Shown: positions 18,953 to 27,948, numbered from the stretch's first letter. The stretch is 64,000 bases of DNA from Catellatospora bangladeshensis (GCF_016862575.1 NZ_BONF01000008.1:1-64000), one strand, 5' to 3'. Numbers and translations are program-made. The notes: generated by a model not told the origin, from the letters alone.

Positions 18953-19933
18953 CTAGGCCACTGCGCGGGGGGTGGGGGTGGCCTTGCGGGGGGCGGGGAC
19001 GCGGGGTTTGGGGGTGCGTTTGGGTGGGAGGAGGGGGGTTAGGCCGGTGGTGAGGGCGGCGACTAGTTCGGTGGCGTAGCGGCCGTCGGGGTCGTGGTCG
19101 GGGTCGAAGACGGTGAGCTCCATGCCGAGGCAGTCGGTGGTGTTGACCAGGCCTGCCAGAAGGAGTTCCAGCTCGGTGAGGGCGATGCCGCCCGCCTCGG
19201 GGGCGTCGACGGCGGGCATGACGGCGGGGTCGAGGACGTCCACGTCGACGTGCACCCAGAAGCCGGCGCAGTCGGCCAGGCGCTCGCGGGCCCACTGGGC
19301 GGTGCGGCGGGCGCCCTCGGCGCGCACGGCCGTGGCGGGGCGGACCGCGAACCCGGCGGCCTGGAGGTCGAGCCGGTACTCGTCGTGCTCGCGGATGCCG
19401 AGCACGACCACGTCGGTGTCGCGGAAGTAGGGGCGGCGGCCCTCGATGCCGGCCAGCTCGGTCTGGCCCCGGCCGGTGACCAGGGCGAGGTCCTCGCCCG
19501 CGGCGGCGCCGACGTACGGCGCGTTGCCCGGGTGCCGGAAGTCGGAGTGCCCGTCCACGAAGACCAGGCCGATCCGGCCGCCGACCTCCTCGCCGAGCCG
19601 GCGCATGGCCAGCGCCGAGCCCAGCAGGATGGAGCAGTCGCCGCCGAGCACCAGCGGGAACTCGCCGCCGTCCACGATCGCGCCGATCCGCTCCGCCAGC
19701 CGCACGCTGTACGAGTGGATCTGCGCGGCGTGCGCGACGCCGTCCCCGGGCCGCCAGTCGCCCGGGTCGTAGCGGGGTGGCGTCAGGCAGCCAGCGTCCC
19801 GCGCCTCAAGGCGGGTGAGCAGGCCCTTGTCCCGCAGCGCGCCGGGCGCCTTGGCGCAGCCGGGCACGGAGGTCTCGGTGGGCGGGCGCAGGCCCAGGTT
19901 CGACGGCGCGTCGAGTACCGCGATGCGGCGCAT
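18953..19933 (-). CDS. Arginase/agmatinase-fold hydrolase with altered metal ligand
   Basis: A 326-residue ureohydrolase-fold protein. The metal-binding signatures are GGDCS (98-101), FVDGHSDF (Asp127, His129, Asp131) and HVDVDVLDP (Asp230, Asp232). In arginases and agmatinases the first motif is GGDHS and its His binds one manganese; here Cys100 replaces it. The enzyme may still hydrolyse a guanidino or ureido compound with a changed metal centre, but the substrate cannot be named. The C-terminal 25 residues are a Pro/Lys/Arg-rich tail. ATG at 19933 has GGGGGAGAGG upstream. Confidence 0.82.
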   Translation of the reverse strand: MRRIAVLDAPSNLGLRPPTETSVPGCAKAPGALRDKGLLTRLEARDAGCLTPPRYDPGDWRPGDGVAHAAQIHSYSVRLAERIGAIVDGGEFPLVLGGDCSILLGSALAMRRLGEEVGGRIGLVFVDGHSDFRHPGNAPYVGAAAGEDLALVTGRGQTELAGIEGRRPYFRDTDVVVLGIREHDEYRLDLQAAGFAVRPATAVRAEGARRTAQWARERLADCAGFWVHVDVDVLDPAVMPAVDAPEAGGIALTELELLLAGLVNTTDCLGMELTVFDPDHDPDGRYATELVAALTTGLTPLLPPKRTPKPRVPAPRKATPTPRAVA

Positions 19934-19960
19934 ACACCTCTCCCCCGGGCCTCTATTCCG

Positions 19961-20908
19961 CTAGAACAATGCACTGGCCAGGGCGCGTCGCGCGGTCGCC
20001 ACCGCGGGATCGTCCGGCCCGGCGACGGCGAACAGCGACACGAGGTGCTGCCGCACCGCCTCCCGATCGTCACCGTAGACGCGGCGCACCAGTTCCACCA
20101 GCCGCCGATACGCCTGCTCCGCCTGACCGGCCAGCACCTCGATGTCGGCCGCCTTCAACTGGGCGGCGACATCGTCGGGCGCGGCGTCGGCCGCGGCGAC
20201 CGCGGCCTGCGGGTCCACCCCGGCCACCCGCTTGGCCAGCACCACGTGGGCCAGGCCCGCCTCGGCGGCGGCGTCCTTCGGCGAGTCCGAGAGGATCTTG
20301 CGGTATGCCCGCTCGGCCTCGTCCAGGTCACCCATGATCAGGGCCTCGTCGGCCGCCTCCAGGCGCGGGTCCTCGGGCACGGCCACCTCGACGCCACCGG
20401 CGCGCAGCACCGCGTCGAGCCACTGGCGCAGCTGCGCGGCGGGCACCGGCCCGGCGAACGCGTCGATCGGCTGCCCGCCGACCACGGCGTACACGGTGGG
20501 CACGCTCTGCACCCGGAACATGGCCGCCAGCCGGGGATCGGCCTGCACGTCCACCCGGGCGAGCACCCAGGAGCCGCCGTCGGCGGCGTTGAACTGCGCC
20601 AGCGCGTCGGCCAGCTGCTGCACCTCGGGGTAGCCCGGCGCCAGGAACGCCACCACCACGGGGGTGGTCATCGACCGCTGCAGCACCTCGTCCTGGACGT
20701 TGGCCTCGGTCACGTCCACCACGACGCCGCCCCCCGCGGGCGCACCGGGGAAACCGCCGCCGTTACCGGGGCCGCCGGCCTGGCTCGCCGCGGGCGCGGC
20801 CTGCTGCTGCGCGGCAGTCGACTGGGCCGCCTGGTTGCGGGCGGCCAGCGCGCCGAGGTCCACGGCGCCACGCGTGAAGATCGACTGTCCGGGTCGGAGA
20901 TCGCTCAT
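19961..20908 (-). CDS. YbbN/CnoX-like thioredoxin-fold protein with TPR domain, no redox cysteines
   Basis: A protein of about 315 residues. A low-complexity Gln/Ala/Gly linker (about 20-65) is followed by a thioredoxin fold (70-175, with VVVAFLAPGYPEVQQLADAL and the cis-Pro segment QSVPTVYAV). C-terminal TPR-like helices cover about 185-310 (DEAERAYRKILSDSPKDAAAEAGLA). Where thioredoxin has CGPC this protein has PGYP, so it cannot act as a disulfide reductase. The domain order is that of YbbN/CnoX co-chaperones, which hold unfolded proteins for GroEL or DnaK. ATG at 20908 is preferred. Confidence 0.85.
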   Translation of the reverse strand: MSDLRPGQSIFTRGAVDLGALAARNQAAQSTAAQQQAAPAASQAGGPGNGGGFPGAPAGGGVVVDVTEANVQDEVLQRSMTTPVVVAFLAPGYPEVQQLADALAQFNAADGGSWVLARVDVQADPRLAAMFRVQSVPTVYAVVGGQPIDAFAGPVPAAQLRQWLDAVLRAGGVEVAVPEDPRLEAADEALIMGDLDEAERAYRKILSDSPKDAAAEAGLAHVVLAKRVAGVDPQAAVAAADAAPDDVAAQLKAADIEVLAGQAEQAYRRLVELVRRVYGDDREAVRQHLVSLFAVAGPDDPAVATARRALASALF

Positions 20909-20967
20909 GGTTACCCAGTCTCCCACGCCCGTGACGAACCCCCCGCAAAGCTCCCCCCTGCCCCGTT

Positions 20968-21043
20968 GATCACGACGATCTTGCGCGAACTGTTACGACT
21001 TTGCCCCTTTTGGGCGTGTCGCCCCCACAGTCCACGCAAGATC
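20968..21043. repeat. Intergenic inverted repeat, family 1 copy E
   Basis: Arms at 20977-20993 and 21027-21043 differ from perfect pairing at two positions. Both become G-U wobbles in the minus-strand RNA, the strand of the mutase gene that ends 17 nt away. GATC-N5-GATC lies on the left, as in copies B and G. Confidence 0.88.
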
Positions 21044-21060
21044 GCCGCCATAGGTGTGGG

Positions 21061-22734
21061 TTAGAAGCGGGCTGGTTCGCGGTAGGTGCCCCATTCGTCG
21101 CGGAGGGCGTTGCAGATTTCGCCGAGGGTGGCTTCGGCGCGGCAGGCGTCGAGCATGGCGGGGACCATGTTGGCGCCGGTGCGGGCGACCTCGATCATCT
21201 TCTTGAGGGCGGCGTCGACGGTGGCCTGGTCGCGGTCGGTGCGGCGGGCCTGGAGGAGCTTGACCTGCTCGCGCTCCACCTCGTGGGAGACCCGCATGAT
21301 CTCCAGGTCCTTGGCGATGGTGCCGGTGTGGCAGTTGACGCCGACGATGCGCTTGTCGCCCTCCTCCAGCGCGCGCTGGTAGGTGTAGGCCGAGTCGGCG
21401 ATGGCGGAGGTGAACCAGCCGTCCTCGATGCCGCGCAGGATGCCGCTGGTGATGGTGCCGTCGGTGCCCCGCTCCTTGATGCGCTGGAAGATCGCCTCGG
21501 CCTCCGCCTCGATCTTGTCGGTCAGCGCCTCGACGTACCAGGAGCCGCCCAGCGGGTCGGCCACGTTGACCACACCGGTCTCCTCCATCAGCACCTGCTG
21601 GGTACGCAGCGCGATCTCGGCGGACTCGTCGGTGGGCAGGGCGAGGGTCTCGTCCAGGGCGTTGGTGTGCAGCGAGTTGGTGCCGCCGAGCACCGCCGAC
21701 AGCGCCTCGACCGCGGTGCGCACCACGTTGTTGACCGGCTGCTGGGCGGTGAGCGAGACGCCCGCGGTCTGCGTGTGGAAGCGCAGCCACTGGGCCTTCT
21801 CGCTGGTGGCGCCATACACGTCGCGCATCCAGCGGGCCCAGATGCGGCGGGCGGCGCGGAACTTCGCGATCTCCTCGAAGAAGTCGATGTGCGCGTCGAA
21901 GAAGAAGCTCAGGCCGGGCGCGAACACGTTCACGTCCAGGCCGCGGGACAGGCCCAGCTCGACGTAGCCGAAGCCGTCTGCCAGCGTGTACGCCAGCTCC
22001 TGCGCGGCGGTCGCCCCGGCCTCGCGGATGTGGTAGCCGGACACCGACAGCGGCTTGTACTTCGGGATGTGGTGCGCGCAGTACTCCATCAGGTCGCCGA
22101 TGAGGCGCAGGTGCGGTTCGGGGTCGAACAGCCACTCCTTCTGCGCGATGTACTCCTTGAAGATGTCGGTCTGCAGGGTGCCGTCGAGCTTGCTCAGGTC
22201 GGCGCCCTGGCGCTCAGCGGCGACCAGGTACATGCAGAACACCGGAACGGCCGGGCCGGAGATCGTCATCGAGGTGGTGACGTCCTGCAGCTTGATGCCG
22301 TCGAACAGCACGTCCATGTCGGCGGCCGAGTCGATCGCGACGCCGCAGTGGCCGACCTCGCCCAGCGAGCGGGCGTCGTCGGAGTCGCGGCCCATCAGGG
22401 TGGGCATGTCGAAGGCGACCGACAGGCCGCCGCCGCCCGCGCCGAGGATCAGCTTGTAGCGCTCGTTGGTCTGCACCGCGTTGCCGAACCCGGCGAACTG
22501 GCGGATGGTCCAGGTCCGGCCCCGGTAGCCGGTCGGGTAGAGGCCGCGGGTGAACGGGAACTCGCCCGGCCAGCCGATGTTCTCGAAGCCCGGGTAGTCG
22601 ACGCCGGCGGGCGGGCCGTAGAGCGGCTCGACCTCGACGCCGCTGAGCGTGGTGAAGTCCGCGTGGCGCTTGTGCGCCTTGTCGTACCGCTGCTGCCAGC
22701 GTTCGCGGCCTGCGGCGATCTCGTTGGCGTCCAC
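21061..22734 (-). CDS. icmA: Isobutyryl-CoA mutase large subunit (acyl-CoA mutase, no B12 domain)
   Basis: A 557-residue catalytic subunit of a coenzyme-B12-dependent acyl-CoA mutase, interconverting isobutyryl-CoA and n-butyryl-CoA. It ends after the TIM barrel and has no DxHxxG cobalamin domain, so it needs a separate small subunit, which is not in this window. Residues Phe80 (TIRQFAGFG) and Gln198 (FKEYIAQ) fall at the positions that, as I recall, define IcmA; methylmalonyl-CoA mutase has Tyr and Arg there. GTG at 22734 has GGGAGG upstream. A copy of the shared 16-bp operator lies about 60 nt upstream. A methylmalonyl-CoA mutase label is the common but less likely alternative. Confidence 0.88.
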   Translation of the reverse strand: MDANEIAAGRERWQQRYDKAHKRHADFTTLSGVEVEPLYGPPAGVDYPGFENIGWPGEFPFTRGLYPTGYRGRTWTIRQFAGFGNAVQTNERYKLILGAGGGGLSVAFDMPTLMGRDSDDARSLGEVGHCGVAIDSAADMDVLFDGIKLQDVTTSMTISGPAVPVFCMYLVAAERQGADLSKLDGTLQTDIFKEYIAQKEWLFDPEPHLRLIGDLMEYCAHHIPKYKPLSVSGYHIREAGATAAQELAYTLADGFGYVELGLSRGLDVNVFAPGLSFFFDAHIDFFEEIAKFRAARRIWARWMRDVYGATSEKAQWLRFHTQTAGVSLTAQQPVNNVVRTAVEALSAVLGGTNSLHTNALDETLALPTDESAEIALRTQQVLMEETGVVNVADPLGGSWYVEALTDKIEAEAEAIFQRIKERGTDGTITSGILRGIEDGWFTSAIADSAYTYQRALEEGDKRIVGVNCHTGTIAKDLEIMRVSHEVEREQVKLLQARRTDRDQATVDAALKKMIEVARTGANMVPAMLDACRAEATLGEICNALRDEWGTYREPARF

Positions 22735-22795
22735 GTTTCCTCCCGGGTGGTGATACCTGGATCACAGGATTTCGAGCACAGCGTAGCCCGCAGCC

Positions 22796-22811
22796 CTGAA
22801 CGATCGCTAAG
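22796..22811. promoter_or_regulatory. Shared 16-bp operator, site i (icmA)
   Basis: CTGAACGATCGCTAAG, an imperfect dyad around CGATCG. It lies 62 nt upstream of the icmA start in the 309-bp divergent region before the penicillin-acylase gene. It is the best match to the set found before other acyl-CoA genes in this window and is probably a TetR-type repressor site. Confidence 0.65.
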
Positions 22812-22843
22812 CCCTGGGCTACCCGCCGGTCAACAAACAGTGA

Positions 22844-22857
22844 GTGACCTCTTTCAC
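22844..22857. promoter_or_regulatory. Candidate Crp/GlxR-type site
   Basis: GTGA-N6-TCAC, a near-complete match to the Crp consensus TGTGA-N6-TCACA, lies between icmA and the divergent penicillin-acylase gene. Apart from this and the 16-bp operator, I see no other feature in the 22735-23043 gap. Confidence 0.4.
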
Positions 22858-23043
22858 ACCTGTGGATTCCTCGTTACCATCCGGTACACGAAATCTCTTC
22901 ATGTAAGTGCGTCGACGGCAGGCTGAGCGATCGGCCAGCGGCGCCCGGCACCGGCCGGGCAACCCGTCCGGCAGCGCGTGGACCGGGCCGTCCGATGCGG
23001 AACAGCGGACCCGTCCCCCGTCCCCCGCCGAAGGGATCCACCC

Positions 23044-26000
23044 ATGTCCCGACGCGCCAGCGGCCCGTATCCACGGGCCGGACGCTCCCTCGCCACAGCC
23101 GCCGCACTGGTCACGGCCGGTGCCTTCGCCCTCGTCGTGCCACCCGCGGTGCCCGCTGCGGCGGCCGTGCTCGCCCCGAACGACTACTGCCTCCAGGAGT
23201 GCTCGGACATCCTGCCGCCGGGCCAGAACGGCAACGCCACCCTCGTCGACATCCTCGGTCACCAGGCGTTCGGCACCCGGCCCGCGCACTCGGCCGACCA
23301 GCTCGACCGGTACGCCAACCTGGTCTACAACTACGCCGGGCTCACCGACGAGCAGATCCCGGCGTACTTCAACGACGCCTCGTTCGGGGTGCCCGCCGGG
23401 CAGGCCGAGCGCACCTACTCCCCCCGCTCCGACGTGACCATCGTGCGCGACAAGGCGACCGGCACGCCGCACGTCACCGGCACCACCCGCGCCGGGACCA
23501 TGTACGGGGCCGGCTTCGCCGGCGCCGAGGACCGCCTGTTCACCATGGACCTGCTCCGGCACGTGGGCCGGGGCACGCTCACCCCGTTCGCCGGGGGCGC
23601 GGCGGGCAACCGCTCGCTGGAGCAGAGCGTCTGGCGCAACGCGCCCTACACCGAGGCCGACCTCCAGGCGCAGGTCGACGCACTGCGCACGATGGGCGCC
23701 CGGGGCGCGCAGCTCTACGACGACGTCAGCAACTACATCGCGGGCGTGAACGCGTACATCGCCCAGTGCATGGCCGACCGCGACTGCCCCGGCGAGTACG
23801 TGCTCACCGGCCACCTCGACGCGATCACCAACGAGGGCGGCCCGGTGAACTTCACCATGACCGACCTGATCGCCGTCGCGGGCGTGGTCGGCGGCCTGTT
23901 CGGCGGGGGCGGCGGCAAGGAGATGGAGTCCGCGCTGGTCCGGGTGGCCGCGCGGGCCCGCTACGGCGCCACCGAGGGCGACGCGGTGTGGAACGCGTTC
24001 CGCTCCCGCACCGACCCGGAGGCCGTGCTCACCGTGCACGACGGCACCAGCTTCCCGTACGGCGCGGCCGACGACGACGCGGCCGGGGTCGTACTGCCGG
24101 ACGCGGGCTCGGCCGTGGTCGAGCCGGTCACGGCCAACCCGACCGGCTCGGCGAACAGCTCGGTCACCGCGAAGTCCGACATCGCCGCCGCGCTGGGCAG
24201 CCTCACCATCGGCCCGAACGGCAAGGGCATGTCGAATGCGGCGGTCGTCTCGGCGGCGCACTCGGCCGACGGGCACCCGATCGCCGTGTTCGGGCCGCAG
24301 ACCGGCTACTTCTCCCCGCAACTGCTCATGGTGCAGGAGCTGCAGGGCCCCGGCATCAGCGCCCGCGGCGCCGCGTTCGCCGGGCTCAACCTCTACGTGC
24401 TGCTCGGACGCGGGCAGGACTACGCGTGGAGCGCCACCTCGGCCGCGCACGACATCACCGACACGTTCGCGCTGCCGCTGTGCACCACCGACGGCAGCAC
24501 CCCCACCCTGAACAGCAACAAGTACCTCTACCGGGGCGTGTGCACGGCGATGGAGGAGCTGTCGCACACCAACGCCTGGACGCCGACCACGGCCGACGGC
24601 ACCGCCGCGGGCTCGTACAAGCTGATCACGTACCGGACCAAGCTCGGCCTGGTCGCCTGGCGCGCGACGGTAGGCGGCGCCCCGCACGCCTTCACCCACC
24701 TGCGTTCCACCTACCGGCACGAGGCCGACTCGGCCATCGGCTTCCAGATGTTCAACGATCCCGCCGCGATGGGCACCCCGGCCGACTTCAAGGCCGCCGC
24801 CGCCAACGTCGGCTACTCCTTCAACTGGTTCTACGTGAACTCGACCGACACCGCCTACTTCATGGCCGGCAACAATCCCGTGCGGGCGGCGGGCCACAAC
24901 CAGAATCTGCCGGTACGCGGCGACGCCGCCTACGAGTGGCAGGGCTACAACCCCGCCAACAACACCGCGGTGTACGCGCCGAACAGCACCCACCCGCAGT
25001 CGGTGAACCAGGACTACTACATCAGCTGGAACAACCGGCAGGCCAAGGATTTCGGGGCGGCCGACGGCGACTTCAGCTTCGGCTCGGTGCACCGCGGCGA
25101 CCTGCTCGACGCCCCGCTCAAGGCCGCGCTCGCGAGCGGCCAGAAGTTCGACCGGGCGTCGCTGACCAGGCTCGTCGAGAACGCGGGCGTCACCGACCTG
25201 CGCGGCTGGAAGGTGCTCGACGACCTGCTCCGGGTCGTCGAGAGCCAGGCCGTCACCGATCCCACCCTGGCCGCGGCCGTCGGCAAGCTCAAGGCCTGGC
25301 AGCAGGCCGGGGCGCGGCGCGTGGAGACCTCGCCCGGCTCGAAGGTGTACGCCCACGCCGACGCGATCCGGATCTTCGACGCGTGGTGGCCGCTGCTGGT
25401 CAGCGGCCAGTTCCAGGCCGCGCTCGGCGACAACCTGTACGGCGCGCTGGTCGACGCGATGTCCATCAACGAGTCCCCGTCCGGCGGCCAGAACGGGCCC
25501 GGCTCCAGCCTGCCCGGCTCGCTCAACTCCGCGCAGGCCCACAAGGGCTCGTCCTTCCAGCACGGCTGGTGGGGGTACGTCGACAAGGACATCCGGGCCG
25601 TGCTCGGCGACCCGGTGTCGGGCGGCCTCGGCCGCGCGTACTGCGGCAACGGCGTGCTCAGCGCGTGCCGGACCATGCTGCTGTCGACCCTCGGGGCCGC
25701 GAACGGGCAGACGGCGAGCGCCGTCTACCCCGGCGACGACCACTGCGCCGCAGGTGACCAGTGGTGTGCGGACGCGATCCTGCAGTCCGCCCTCGGCGGC
25801 ATCACCGCGCCGCTGACCGCCTGGCAGAACCGGCCGACGTACCAGCAGGTGGTGTCGTTCCAGGCCCGGCGTGGTCAGGACATCACCAACCTGGCGCAGG
25901 GGCGGCCGGTGTCGGCCAACGGCAGCCAGCTGTTCTACCCCGTCGGCAACGCCGTGGACGGCAACCCGCAGTCGCGGTGGAGCAGCAGCTACGCCGACAG

Positions 26001-26268
26001 CCGGTACCTCCAGGTGGACCTGGGCAGCGTCAGGTCCGTGGGCCGGGTGATCCTGCGCTGGGAGGCGGCGTACGGGCGCTCGTACCGCATCGACGTCTCC
26101 ACCGACGGCACCAGCTGGACCACCGCCTTCGCCACCACCACGGGCAACGGCGGCGTCGACGTGGACGCCTTCACCCCCGTCAACGCCCGCTACGTCCGCA
26201 TGCAGGGCGTGCAGCGCGCGACCTCCTACGGCTACTCCCTCTGGGAGATGGAGGTCTACTCCCGCTGA
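23044..26268 (+). CDS. Secreted penicillin acylase family Ntn-hydrolase with C-terminal discoidin domain
   Basis: A 1074-residue exported precursor. The signal peptide (about 1-40) has a twin-arginine-like start and ends in an Ala-rich site. The acylase body shows the RDKATGTPHVTG and AEDRLFTMDLLR signatures of the alpha chain. The probable nucleophile is Ser397 in GMSNAAVVSA, which would become the N-terminus of the beta chain after self-cleavage. Residues from about 946 form an F5/8 type C (discoidin) carbohydrate-binding domain (NLAQGRPVSANG to WEMEVYSR). It would hydrolyse an amide of an acyl or sugar compound outside the cell; penicillin itself is only the family name. ATG at 23044 is followed directly by the signal peptide. 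It is convergent with the GH16 gene. Confidence 0.88.
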   Translation: MSRRASGPYPRAGRSLATAAALVTAGAFALVVPPAVPAAAAVLAPNDYCLQECSDILPPGQNGNATLVDILGHQAFGTRPAHSADQLDRYANLVYNYAGLTDEQIPAYFNDASFGVPAGQAERTYSPRSDVTIVRDKATGTPHVTGTTRAGTMYGAGFAGAEDRLFTMDLLRHVGRGTLTPFAGGAAGNRSLEQSVWRNAPYTEADLQAQVDALRTMGARGAQLYDDVSNYIAGVNAYIAQCMADRDCPGEYVLTGHLDAITNEGGPVNFTMTDLIAVAGVVGGLFGGGGGKEMESALVRVAARARYGATEGDAVWNAFRSRTDPEAVLTVHDGTSFPYGAADDDAAGVVLPDAGSAVVEPVTANPTGSANSSVTAKSDIAAALGSLTIGPNGKGMSNAAVVSAAHSADGHPIAVFGPQTGYFSPQLLMVQELQGPGISARGAAFAGLNLYVLLGRGQDYAWSATSAAHDITDTFALPLCTTDGSTPTLNSNKYLYRGVCTAMEELSHTNAWTPTTADGTAAGSYKLITYRTKLGLVAWRATVGGAPHAFTHLRSTYRHEADSAIGFQMFNDPAAMGTPADFKAAAANVGYSFNWFYVNSTDTAYFMAGNNPVRAAGHNQNLPVRGDAAYEWQGYNPANNTAVYAPNSTHPQSVNQDYYISWNNRQAKDFGAADGDFSFGSVHRGDLLDAPLKAALASGQKFDRASLTRLVENAGVTDLRGWKVLDDLLRVVESQAVTDPTLAAAVGKLKAWQQAGARRVETSPGSKVYAHADAIRIFDAWWPLLVSGQFQAALGDNLYGALVDAMSINESPSGGQNGPGSSLPGSLNSAQAHKGSSFQHGWWGYVDKDIRAVLGDPVSGGLGRAYCGNGVLSACRTMLLSTLGAANGQTASAVYPGDDHCAAGDQWCADAILQSALGGITAPLTAWQNRPTYQQVVSFQARRGQDITNLAQGRPVSANGSQLFYPVGNAVDGNPQSRWSSSYADSRYLQVDLGSVRSVGRVILRWEAAYGRSYRIDVSTDGTSWTTAFATTTGNGGVDVDAFTPVNARYVRMQGVQRATSYGYSLWEMEVYSR

Positions 26269-26287
26269 CGCCACGCGGCTTGGTGAT

Positions 26288-26348
26288 GATCGCGAGTTCG
26301 TGTCGATTTGTGGGCTCTGACCACAGGTTTCGACACGAACTCGCGATC
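26288..26348. repeat. GATC-bounded intergenic palindrome, family 3 (single copy)
   Basis: Perfect 19-bp arms, GATCGCGAGTTCGTGTCGA at 26288-26306 and its complement at 26330-26348, enclose an inner TGTGG/CCACA stem. It fills the gap between two convergent secreted-enzyme genes, 19 and 14 nt from their stop codons. Position and GATC ends match the other families, but the arm sequence differs. Confidence 0.85.
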
Positions 26349-26362
26349 TTGCCCTTCCGGGG

Positions 26363-27760
26363 TCAGCGCCGGAAAACCAGCCAGTCGACGTTGACGAAGT
26401 CGGCGGGCTGGCCGCTGGAGAAGGTGAGGTAGACGGTGTGGCGGCCGGTGACGGCGGTGACGTTGCCGGGCACCTCGCGGAAGCTGCTCCAGCCGCCGGT
26501 GTTGGCGATGGAGAAGCTGCCGATCGGCGCGTTGCTGGGGCTGTCGAGCCGGACCGAGACGGTGCCGCTCACGCCGCCCGCCGCGCCGGACGACACCCGG
26601 GCCAGGAAGTCCCGCGGCGACGTGGTGCCGAAGTCGACGTTGTCGTAGCGGGCCCAGTCCCCGTTGGCGATGTAGCCGATCTGGTCGCTGCCGGGCACGA
26701 TCCCCGACTGCGCGTTGTACGACTCCGCCTGGATCGTGCTGTACGCGCTGCGCGTCCCGCTGCTCGACGTCGGCGCGGGCGAGCTCGGCGCGGCCGTCGG
26801 CGTGGTGCCGCCGCCGCCCTTGGTGTACACGGCCACGTAGTCGACCAGCATAGGCACCCCGGACTTCGTGCCGCTGGTCGGCGTCGAGTAGCCGGCCACG
26901 CCGTTCGGGAACGCGCCGCCCATCGCCACGTTGAGCAGGATGAAGTAGCCCTCGTGGCTGGTCATGTCCGACCAGTACGAGCCGACCTGGTTCTGCGTCA
27001 CGGTGAAGAACTGCACGCCGTCGACGTACCAGCGCAGCACCTGCGGGCTCACGCTGGTGTCCCACTCGATGGCGTAGGTGTGGAAGTTGCCCTGGCAGTT
27101 GCTGTTCGGGCAGGCCCGGGTCGCGCCGAGGCCCTGGGTCTCGTTGCAGGGACCGCCGGGGTTGACGCCGCAGTGCAGCGTGCCCCAGACCTGGTTCATC
27201 CCGTTGACGTTCTCCATGATGTCCAGCTCGCCGATGCCGGGCCAGTTCCAGTAGTTGCCCCGGTAGGGCGAGCCCAGGGCCCAGAACGCGGGCCAGTAGC
27301 CCATGGCCGAGCTGCCGGTGACGTTCGGCATGGCGATGCGGCCCTCGATGCGCAGCACCCCGCCCGACGGCGGCTTGAAGTTGGTCCGCTTGGTCTCGAT
27401 GCGGGCCGACGTCCACTGGCCGGAGCTGCTGCGGATCGGCGTGATGCGCAGGTTGCCCGAGCCGTCGAGGCTGATGTTCTGGGTGCTGGTGGTGTAGGTC
27501 TGGATCTCGCCGGTGCCGAAGTTGGCCGGGCCGTTGGGGTACTGCGTACCCGTCGTGAAGATCCAGTTGTTGGACGACGGCAGGCTGTTGGCCGAGCCGG
27601 TGAAGTCGTCGCTCCACTGCAGAGTCCAGCCCGAGGGCGTGCCGGGCAGGGCGGCGTTGGCGTCGACGGTCAGTGCGGTGGTGCCGGCCATGGTGAGCGC
27701 CACGGCACCGGCGACGAGCAGGTTCCGGCGGCGGTGCCGGGTGGGGGGTGCGGGGGTCAC
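26363..27760 (-). CDS. Secreted GH16 beta-glucanase with C-terminal CBM6-like module
   Basis: A 465-residue exported glycosidase. The signal peptide covers about 1-37 (RHRRRNLLVAG to DANA). The GH16 domain covers about 38-310, with catalytic glutamates in GELDIMEN and substrate-cleft tryptophans in GYWPAFWALG. A Ser/Thr/Pro linker (about 315-335) leads to a CBM6/CBM35-like module (340-465, with IQAESYN and GDWARYDNVDFG). The ELDIME form is typical of beta-1,3-glucanases (laminarinases), so fungal or plant beta-glucan is the expected substrate. GTG at 27760 has GGAGG upstream. Two LacI-type palindromes upstream suggest sugar-responsive repression. Confidence 0.92.
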   Translation of the reverse strand: MTPAPPTRHRRRNLLVAGAVALTMAGTTALTVDANAALPGTPSGWTLQWSDDFTGSANSLPSSNNWIFTTGTQYPNGPANFGTGEIQTYTTSTQNISLDGSGNLRITPIRSSSGQWTSARIETKRTNFKPPSGGVLRIEGRIAMPNVTGSSAMGYWPAFWALGSPYRGNYWNWPGIGELDIMENVNGMNQVWGTLHCGVNPGGPCNETQGLGATRACPNSNCQGNFHTYAIEWDTSVSPQVLRWYVDGVQFFTVTQNQVGSYWSDMTSHEGYFILLNVAMGGAFPNGVAGYSTPTSGTKSGVPMLVDYVAVYTKGGGGTTPTAAPSSPAPTSSSGTRSAYSTIQAESYNAQSGIVPGSDQIGYIANGDWARYDNVDFGTTSPRDFLARVSSGAAGGVSGTVSVRLDSPSNAPIGSFSIANTGGWSSFREVPGNVTAVTGRHTVYLTFSSGQPADFVNVDWLVFRR

Positions 27761-27811
27761 AGGGAACCTCCATCAACGAATCGCGGTACGCGGCAACCGG
27801 GCGGTTCGCCG

Positions 27812-27829
27812 CGTGAGAGCGCTCTCACG
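27812..27829. promoter_or_regulatory. LacI-type operator upstream of the GH16 gene
   Basis: CGTGAGAGCGCTCTCACG, a perfect 18-bp palindrome with the central CG typical of LacI-family regulators. It lies 52 nt upstream of the GH16 start. Related sites control glycosidase genes in Streptomyces (for example CebR). No LacI gene lies in the window. Confidence 0.7.
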
Positions 27830-27936
27830 ATTTCTATTGCGTTACGCCCCGACTGTCAATGGGTAGACGACCAGCAATGTTACCGGTCACCTTCTTAACA
27901 GATCGGCGCAGTGGCCCCGACGTCCGGCCATAGATG

Positions 27937-27948
27937 GAGAGCGCTCTC
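27937..27948. promoter_or_regulatory. Second LacI-type half-match upstream of the GH16 gene
   Basis: GAGAGCGCTCTC, a 12-bp palindrome sharing the AGAGCGCTCT core of the site at 27812-27829. The centres are 122 bp apart, a spacing that could allow DNA looping. Confidence 0.55.

Noticed and set aside
23044-26268. A penicillin-degrading resistance gene
   Set aside because: The family acts on many amides; the discoidin domain and secretion point to extracellular glycan or lipid-amide substrates.
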